20,009 nt of DNA from JAUHXS01 sp965213575 (GTDB taxonomy: Bacteria > Bacteroidota > Bacteroidia > Chitinophagales > JAUHXS01): contig CBDBZN010000029.1 of the NCBI GenBank assembly GCA_965213575.1, positions 1 to 20,009 on the forward strand. Reading direction: 5' to 3'. Of this stretch, positions 15,151 through 20,009 are shown piece by piece. The notes below the pieces were generated by a model that was not told where the DNA came from, searched no databases, and saw only the letters and a program-made list of their open reading frames with translations. Positions within the stretch are counted from its first letter, which is position 1. Each line of letters begins with the position of its first letter. Made by a program: the position numbers and the translations under genes.

Positions 15151-16347
15151 ATGAGTTGGACCAGCCTTTGTCGAAATAATAGATCTTCTTTTAAGCAATC
15201 TATCTATGAGTCTATTCATTTAGTCAATCAATCTCATTGGGAAGAAATAGTTGGAGATAAAAATCTATATTTATCTATCCCATATCTTACCGCTATTGAA
15301 GAGTCGTTGCGAGCATCAATTCAATTCAGGTATATTCAATTTTATGATGAAGATTACCGGCCTATCGGCATTGCTGTTACTCAAATTTTAAATTTTCTGC
15401 CTAAGAGAATAGAATCAAATAAATTGCCTTTCGGTATTGAGAAAAAAATCCAAAACAGTTTGATCAAAAATAGTGGCATAAAAGTGATGATCTGTGGAAA
15501 TGCATTTACATGCGGAGAACATGGTTTTTTATTTAAAAAAGAGGTTGACACCAAAAAAGCATACAGCAATTTAGCAAATGGCTTATATCGATTAATAAGG
15601 TCAGAAAATACCAATGAAGAAGCAAGTGCTGTATTGTTTAAAGAATTTTGGCCTACTTCTTTTTCTCAAAGCGATTATTTTAAATCATTTGACTTTGAAG
15701 ATTTTATGGTAGATGTGAACATGGTACTAGATATTGAACGTAATTGGAAGTCATTTGATGATTATTTAGATCATATGACCACTAAATATCGGACACGGGT
15801 TAAAAGAGTCTATAAAAAATCAGAAAATATTATTTCCAAAAATTTATCTGTAGATGAAATATGTTTTTATCAAAATAACTTTGAAGAATTATATAATTCA
15901 GTCATAAATAATGCTGAATTCAGTTTTGGAAAGTTAAACGCTCATTCTTTTGTAAATCTAAAAGAGCAATTAGGTGATAAATATATAGTGACCGGCTATT
16001 TTTTTAAGGAAAAATTGGTCGGCTTTAGTTCAGCTTATCGTTTAGCAAATGTTTTGGATGCAGGTTATATCGGTTTGGATTATACGGTGAATAATAATTA
16101 TATGCTATACCCCAGGATGTTATATGATTTAGTGAACATTGCCATCCAACAAAATGTTGAAGAATTAAGGTTGGGCCGTACGGCTGAAGAAATGAAGAGC
16201 AGGCTCGGCGCAAAGCCTGTCAATATGAAATTATATGTAAAACATAAAAATACTTTTTCAAATAAATTAATAAAACCCATTATTTCTTCCATTGTACCAA
16301 GCGAATTTGAAATTAGGAGCCCTTTTAAAGAAAGTGTATTATTGTAA
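15151..16347 (+). CDS. GNAT / FemAB-like N-acyltransferase domain protein
   Basis: A 398-residue soluble protein with no signal peptide. Its C-terminal half resembles the GNAT-type domain found in FemAB-like and peptidoglycan-related acyltransferases: HMTTKYRTRVKRVYKKSENI (about 207-226), a central FSFGKLNAHSF segment (about 257-267), FKEKLVGFSSAYRL, LDAGYIGLDY (about 303-312) and VEELRLGRTAEEMKSRLGAKP (about 336-356). Such proteins transfer an acyl or aminoacyl group, but donor and acceptor cannot be read from the sequence. The N-terminal 130 residues have no feature I recognise. Spacing of 6 bases on both sides puts it in the msrA operon. Confidence 0.72.
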   Translation: MSWTSLCRNNRSSFKQSIYESIHLVNQSHWEEIVGDKNLYLSIPYLTAIEESLRASIQFRYIQFYDEDYRPIGIAVTQILNFLPKRIESNKLPFGIEKKIQNSLIKNSGIKVMICGNAFTCGEHGFLFKKEVDTKKAYSNLANGLYRLIRSENTNEEASAVLFKEFWPTSFSQSDYFKSFDFEDFMVDVNMVLDIERNWKSFDDYLDHMTTKYRTRVKRVYKKSENIISKNLSVDEICFYQNNFEELYNSVINNAEFSFGKLNAHSFVNLKEQLGDKYIVTGYFFKEKLVGFSSAYRLANVLDAGYIGLDYTVNNNYMLYPRMLYDLVNIAIQQNVEELRLGRTAEEMKSRLGAKPVNMKLYVKHKNTFSNKLIKPIISSIVPSEFEIRSPFKESVLL

Positions 16348-16353
16348 TTTTGA

Positions 16354-17115
16354 ATGCTTAATTTTAAATTTTCAATGAAGTTATTTCAATCAATTTCCTT
16401 TTCAAAAGTAGTTGCTAATTTTGTTTTACTCAGCATTATTCTAGCCTGCAACAAGCAGGAAATAAGGGAAATAGATTATATGTATGATTATTATCCTTTA
16501 AAAACCGGTAGTTCTATTACCTATGAAGTTGACTCTATAACTTATGATGATTTTTTCGAACCGGTAAAAATTGATACAGCATCTTATCTAATTAAGGAAG
16601 AGGTGGGAGAGGTGTTTATAGATAATTCAGGAAGGACAAATTATGAGATAAAAGTTTATCGGTCTGATAGTGCGCAATCTTGGCAATTGGAAAAAATTAA
16701 TCTAGCAATATTAGTTGATAACAGATTAGAAAAAGTAGAAGATAATTTAAGGTTTATTAAGCTGATTTTTCCTCCTAAAATAGGAAGTATTTGGGCCGGA
16801 AACGGTTACATTAACTTTGAAGATGATTGGAACTGCGGTTATTTAGGAGATTGGCAATATCGCTATATAACTGTAGGCGTAACAAATTCAGTAAATAGTC
16901 AATTATTTGATGAAACCTTGGAAGTACTTCAAGTTGATGAAGAAAATGTTATATGTAAGAATTTTAGTAAAGAAATCTATGCAAAAAACATAGGCTTAGT
17001 GTATCGATATCACTTAAGATTGACTACTCAAGTAGTAAACCCTGCCGTACCTTTTATTAAGAAGGCTGAAAAAGGCTATATTATTGAACAAAAAATCAAA
17101 AACTATAGTAATTAG
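16354..17115 (+). CDS. Lipoprotein of unknown function
   Basis: I do not recognise this 253-residue protein. The N-terminus has a basic segment, a hydrophobic stretch (about 18-32) and a lipobox ending LSIILAC, so Cys32 should be lipidated and the protein anchored in the envelope. The mature part is beta-strand-like and opens with YYPLKTGSSITYEVDSI (about 46-62), a pattern I associate with Bacteroidota lipoproteins of unknown role. A later ATG at 16375 (residue 8, MKLFQ) would give a more usual signal-peptide length and may be the true start. It directly abuts the hydrolase gene that follows (no gap) and follows the acyltransferase by 6 bases, so it is probably part of the operon. Confidence 0.72.
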   Translation: MLNFKFSMKLFQSISFSKVVANFVLLSIILACNKQEIREIDYMYDYYPLKTGSSITYEVDSITYDDFFEPVKIDTASYLIKEEVGEVFIDNSGRTNYEIKVYRSDSAQSWQLEKINLAILVDNRLEKVEDNLRFIKLIFPPKIGSIWAGNGYINFEDDWNCGYLGDWQYRYITVGVTNSVNSQLFDETLEVLQVDEENVICKNFSKEIYAKNIGLVYRYHLRLTTQVVNPAVPFIKKAEKGYIIEQKIKNYSN

Positions 17116-18081
17116 GTGAAGCCTTATCAGGAATATTCCCCTCCTTTTCTTTATCGAAACGGGCATATAAACACTATTTGTTCTAATATTTTTAGAAAAG
17201 TTAATTTCCAATACACCGATAAATTTATCATTGATACGCCAGATGAAGATTTTTTAGAAATAAATACAGTTCATGCAAATTCTGATAAAGCAGTGGTGCT
17301 TTATCACGGCTTAGAAGGCAGTACGAATAAAACTTACATGAAAGGTATGGCAAAATTACTTCATGAAAATGGATATGATATTTTTGCAGTTAATTTCAGA
17401 GGGTGTGGCGAGAAAAGTAATCAACTGTTTAGCAGCTACCACAGCGGGAAAACTGATGATTTAGAAACAGTGATTTCTTTTATTAATTCAAAATTTCCTT
17501 ATAAAAGTGTTTCGCTGATAGGATTTAGCTTAGGAGGAAATGTTTTGCTGAAATATTTAGGAGAAAAAGGGCAGGATATTGATAAAGTCAATGCGGCAGT
17601 AGCTATTTCCGTACCATGCGACTTAAAAGCTGCCGCCTTTCACTTAAAAAGAAAAAGCAATGTTATTTATATACATCGGTTGATTAAGTCTCTTAAAACC
17701 AAACTCGCACTTAAAATTGCTCAATTTCCTACTGAAGGCCTTACTTTAAATCAAGTTAAAGTAATAAAGGATTTTCAGCATATAGATGATTTATACACTG
17801 CTCCATATCATGGATTTAAAGATGCGGAAGAATACTGGCAGCTGTGCAGCAGTAAAAGATTTTTAGATAAAATAAAAGTAAATACATTGATCATTAATGC
17901 CCTTGATGATCCATTTTTACCACCAGCTTGCTTTCCGTATGAAGAAGTAAAAAATAGTAGTTATTTATCTATGCTTACTCCTAAGTTTGGCGGACACGTA
18001 GGCTTTGCAAATTGTTTAAGGCTAGCTCGGCCCGCTTGGCATGAGGAAACTGCTTTGCAGTTTATTGCTGAACAGCTATAA
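17116..18081 (+). CDS. YheT-like alpha/beta hydrolase
   Basis: A 321-residue serine hydrolase of the YheT / abhydrolase-1 type; the substrate is probably a small ester but is not known. Family hallmarks: PPFLYRNGHINTI (9-21), the oxyanion loop YHGLEGS (63-69), NFRGCGEKSN (93-102), YHSGKTDDL (108-116), nucleophile Ser138 in GFSLGGN, Asp265 in ALDDPFLPP and His294 in FGGHVGF. No signal peptide is seen, so it is cytoplasmic. The start is GTG, placed directly after the stop of the lipoprotein gene with no spacer, which points to translational coupling. The stop codon overlaps the convergent YkgJ-like gene by six bases. Confidence 0.9.
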   Translation: MKPYQEYSPPFLYRNGHINTICSNIFRKVNFQYTDKFIIDTPDEDFLEINTVHANSDKAVVLYHGLEGSTNKTYMKGMAKLLHENGYDIFAVNFRGCGEKSNQLFSSYHSGKTDDLETVISFINSKFPYKSVSLIGFSLGGNVLLKYLGEKGQDIDKVNAAVAISVPCDLKAAAFHLKRKSNVIYIHRLIKSLKTKLALKIAQFPTEGLTLNQVKVIKDFQHIDDLYTAPYHGFKDAEEYWQLCSSKRFLDKIKVNTLIINALDDPFLPPACFPYEEVKNSSYLSMLTPKFGGHVGFANCLRLARPAWHEETALQFIAEQL

Positions 18082-18564
18082 CATAATCATAGCTTGAGTT
18101 TCTTTTTTAAACCGATCTAAAATATGGAAAACGGCCGGGCAATACTGTGTATTCTGCTGATGAAGCTTTAAGTGTTTAAAAAATTCAAAATTATCTGTGT
18201 GAGGATACTGTCGGCAAGCTTTAGGCCGCACATCATAAATAGAACAAGAATTGTCAGGCATTAGAAAGGTGCAGGGAGATGAGCTTATCACTGTGTCTCC
18301 GTCTTCATCCGTTTTTACATATTGATTTTCAAAGTCAGTTGATTTAATGTTTAGATATTTAGCTATTCTACTAATATCTGTTCTATTAAGTTTAGGTGGA
18401 ATGCTTTTACAGCAGTTTGCACAAGAAAGGCAATCAATTTCAGCAAACACTTCATTATGAAGATTTTCAGCAACACCTTTTAGTTGTTTTATTTTCTTAG
18501 GCGAAAATTTTAGCTTAAAAGATTGCTTTTGTCGATTTTGCCATTGTTCAAACAACTTATTCAT
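18076..18564 (-). CDS. YkgJ-type cysteine-cluster protein
   Basis: A 162-residue protein of the YkgJ (CxxCxxCC) family, thought to bind zinc or an iron-sulfur cluster; the cellular role is not established. Eight cysteines are visible: Cys45, Cys48, Cys51 and Cys52 in CLSCANCC, Cys98 in PCTFL, Cys107 in SCSIYDVRP, Cys117 in ACRQYP and Cys142 in YCPAV. The spacing agrees with the family pattern. The N-terminal 40 residues are Lys/Gln-rich and probably helical. ATG at 18564. Convergent with the hydrolase gene, overlapping by six bases. The upstream region 18565-18777 is shared with the divergent surface-protein gene. Confidence 0.9.
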   Translation of the reverse strand: MNKLFEQWQNRQKQSFKLKFSPKKIKQLKGVAENLHNEVFAEIDCLSCANCCKSIPPKLNRTDISRIAKYLNIKSTDFENQYVKTDEDGDTVISSSPCTFLMPDNSCSIYDVRPKACRQYPHTDNFEFFKHLKLHQQNTQYCPAVFHILDRFKKETQAMIML

Positions 18565-18608
18565 TATTTAAAATTATATAAATTAACTTTAAAACTTGAA
18601 GGGTTGGC

Positions 18609-18648
18609 TGTAAATTGCGCATTATGGGGAATCAGTTTCCCATTTACA
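18609..18648. repeat. Hairpin with tetraloop in the divergent intergenic region
   Basis: ATGGGGAA (18624-18631) pairs with TTTCCCAT (18636-18643) around a TCAG loop, with one G-T pair. An outer TGTAA/TTACA pair (18609-18613 and 18644-18648) closes it with a bulge on the left side. It lies between the divergent YkgJ-like and surface-protein genes, so no upstream + strand gene needs a terminator here. It may be an operator, part of a small RNA, or chance. Confidence 0.45.
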
Positions 18649-18678
18649 ATATTTTAGAATTAATTATAATAGATTAGT

Positions 18679-18750
18679 ATCTCTCTTAAATGTGAGCATG
18701 CCAAATAAAGTTATATACTTTATGATTTGGCACGACTCTTTATTAGAGAT
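18679..18750. repeat. Long imperfect inverted repeat in the leader of the surface-protein gene
   Basis: TGCCAAAT (18699-18706) is complementary to ATTTGGCA (18725-18732). Inside, AAAG (18707-18710) pairs with CTTT (18718-18721) around the loop TTATATA, with a three-base bulge. Outside, GAG (18694-18696) pairs with CTC (18736-18738) and ATCTCT (18679-18684) with AGAGAT (18745-18750). In RNA this would be a long hairpin ending 27 bases before the ATG at 18778. It could be a structured leader, a protein-binding site or a remnant of a small mobile repeat. Confidence 0.5.
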
Positions 18751-18777
18751 GCGTGGAACCATTTAAAAAAAAACAAT

Positions 18778-19896
18778 ATGTCATTGAAAAATACTACATA
18801 TATAATAACAGCCTTAATTATATTTTCTATTTCTACTATTGCACAAAATAGAATTGGAGGAGTGGTTTATAGAGATGTAAACCAAAGCGGCAGTTTAAAT
18901 AGTACAGATGATAGAGAAGCTGCAGTAAGAGTAGCTTTATTTAGGGATGTAAATAATGATCAAACATTCAATTCATCAGATACTTTAATAGACACAGAAA
19001 TTAGCAGCAGTAATGGAAGCTATGAATTCACATTTAATGAAACAGGAAATTTTTTAGTACTGGTTGACACGAATGATTTGCCTCCGGGGTTCGTGCTGAC
19101 AAATGTAGGAGTAAGGGCATATTCATTTAACACGATAGGTAATGTAGTAACCAATGCACATTTTGGATACGATGGTGCAAATGTAGGATGTTTTGCTTTT
19201 GCTGCGTCAGGTGACCTATTGTATGTTTTTAACAGGTTTACTGCTACAAATAAATCAATCGGTACTCAATCTAATGGCAGTAATATTCAAGCAATGGCTT
19301 TATCTCCTTCTACCAATACATTATGGGCTGTAAATAATGTGCCGGGTAATAATAGATTAGGCCGTATAAATAAAAATAATGGACAATTTTCTCCATTATC
19401 TTTAAGTTTTGGAACGGCTAATGGTTCTAAAGGTTCAGTCATATTAGATTCTGTTTTTGGTATTTCGTTCGACTTTTCATCAGGTGACTTATATGCAGTT
19501 GCTTCTGTTATAGGTAACAATGTTTTATTTAAAATTGACACTGTAACCGGAAGGCATGTAAATAATGCTTTCGGTATAGGCAATGATTATTTAGAAATTA
19601 ATCAATCCGGTGGGGATCAAGAAAATGATGATATCGCTTTTGATCCTACCAGTGGTGACCTATATGCATTACAGCAAAATAGTGGATTAGGCTCAGGTGG
19701 AGATTTTGTGATTATTGATAAAGAATCCGGCGATATAACAGTTATTGGCTCTCCAAACATTGATAATATTGAAGGATTAACATTTTCCAGAACGGGTGTC
19801 TTTATTGCCACGACAGGATTAAATGGCCCACAGAATAATAGTTATTATGAAATTGACAAGGCTACGGGAGTAGGTACGCTAATAGCAGCTTTTTGA
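18778..19896 (+). CDS. Secreted SdrD-B-like / propeller surface protein, frame broken at the 3' end
   Basis: The start of a probably large secreted or cell-surface protein. The ATG at 18778 is chosen over upstream in-frame starts because a signal peptide follows at once (hydrophobic 8-20, cleavage near IAQ at 21-23). Residues about 26-97 resemble an SdrD B-like domain (GGVVYRDVNQSG, then SNGSYEFTF), with two Asp/Asn-rich calcium-loop-like stretches: DVNQSGSLNSTDD and DVNNDQTFNSSD. The rest shows repeated blade-like units, such as FDFSSGDLYAV and FDPTSGDLYAL, each followed by an ID-x-x-TG or similar turn, suggesting a beta-propeller. The frame ends at TGA 19894-19896 after residue 372, but the coding pattern continues in the next frame, so this is not the true C-terminus. 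Confidence 0.8.
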   Translation: MSLKNTTYIITALIIFSISTIAQNRIGGVVYRDVNQSGSLNSTDDREAAVRVALFRDVNNDQTFNSSDTLIDTEISSSNGSYEFTFNETGNFLVLVDTNDLPPGFVLTNVGVRAYSFNTIGNVVTNAHFGYDGANVGCFAFAASGDLLYVFNRFTATNKSIGTQSNGSNIQAMALSPSTNTLWAVNNVPGNNRLGRINKNNGQFSPLSLSFGTANGSKGSVILDSVFGISFDFSSGDLYAVASVIGNNVLFKIDTVTGRHVNNAFGIGNDYLEINQSGGDQENDDIAFDPTSGDLYALQQNSGLGSGGDFVIIDKESGDITVIGSPNIDNIEGLTFSRTGVFIATTGLNGPQNNSYYEIDKATGVGTLIAAF

Positions 19897-20009
19897 TGGC
19901 CCTGGTGGAGATTTCGAATCATGTGCTTGCTTTGAAAGAGATGCTAATCGTCCGCCAATTGTAAATGATGATGCGGCGACTACTCCTGAAGATGTGGCGG
20001 TTATTATAA
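19895..20009 (+). CDS. Continuation of the surface protein in the +1 frame (partial, runs off the window)
   Basis: Beginning with GAT at 19895, this frame stays open to the right edge. It reads DGPGGDFESCACF, then RPPIVNDDAATTPED and VAVII. The VNDDAATTPEDVAV block is the classic opening of a cadherin/Ig-like repeat seen in large bacterial adhesins. Joined to the preceding frame it gives the smooth junction LIAAF-DGPGGDF. The join needs one T fewer in the T5 run at 19890-19894. It is therefore the same gene as the one starting at 18778, interrupted by a one-base shift. Confidence 0.75.

Noticed and set aside
18745..18762. Possible half parS site (GCGTGGAACC)
   Set aside because: Only one arm resembles the parS consensus and the other arm does not; it lies in the leader of an unrelated gene.
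18727..18777. Upstream start for the surface protein at 18727
   Set aside because: It would place 17 residues before the signal peptide and overlap the inverted repeat at 18679-18750; the ATG at 18778 directly precedes the hydrophobic segment.
19287..19811. - strand open frames inside the surface-protein gene
   Set aside because: Opposite strand of a repeat-rich propeller region whose + strand coding is well supported.
1..20009. CRISPR arrays, IS elements, prophage, tRNA or rRNA genes, toxin-antitoxin pair
   Set aside because: No regularly spaced repeats, transposase or integrase motifs, structural RNA signatures, or toxin partner for the XRE protein were recognised by eye; a tool search was not possible.

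Overview
The window is AT-rich chromosomal DNA from a member of the Bacteroidota, most likely an environmental, Cytophagales- or Chitinophagales-like lineage. I infer this from the families present (a DUF6427-type membrane protein, a DUF5683 protein next to ParAB, a DsbD with a fused thioredoxin domain, lipoproteins with short Bacteroidota-style lipoboxes), from the lack of Shine-Dalgarno sequences before starts, and from promoter-like matches to the Bacteroidota -33 TTG / -7 TAnnTTTG pattern. The species cannot be named from this sequence.

Layout. (1) Positions 2-5984, + strand: the 3' part of a DppC-type peptide ABC permease, an unrecognised exported protein, a DUF6427-like membrane protein, purQ (purine synthesis) and a dsbD-type thiol reductase, all closely spaced. 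(2) Positions 5979-8685, - strand: a 74-residue XRE-type DNA-binding protein, then a DUF5683 membrane protein, parB and parA, the last three forming one operon. (3) Positions 8686-8902: an AT-rich divergent intergenic region with two DnaA-box-like 9-mers. (4) Positions 8903-13176, + strand: a tight operon of an NADPH-dependent FMN reductase, a peptide-binding lipoprotein (ABC family 5) and an oligopeptidase-B-like lipoprotein peptidase. (5) Position 13241 onward, + strand: a DUF2254 membrane protein, then an operon of msrA, a GNAT/FemAB-like acyltransferase, an unrecognised lipoprotein and a YheT-like hydrolase. (6) Positions 18076-18564, - strand: a YkgJ-type cysteine-cluster protein. (7) Position 18778 to the right edge, + strand: the start of a large secreted or surface protein whose frame is broken by one base in a T5 run.

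How the genes fit together. Most are housekeeping: purine synthesis, chromosome partition, and redox repair in the envelope (DsbD reduces periplasmic disulfides; MsrA repairs oxidised methionine). The FMN reductase/SBP/peptidase operon suggests peptide capture and cleavage at the envelope, with the DppC fragment at the left edge belonging to the same type of transporter. I found no CRISPR array, insertion sequence, prophage, tRNA or rRNA, and no clear new multi-gene system. The points most worth a second look are the single-base frame break in the right-edge surface protein, the structured leader upstream of it, the DnaA-box-like sites before parA, and the palindrome in front of the XRE gene.
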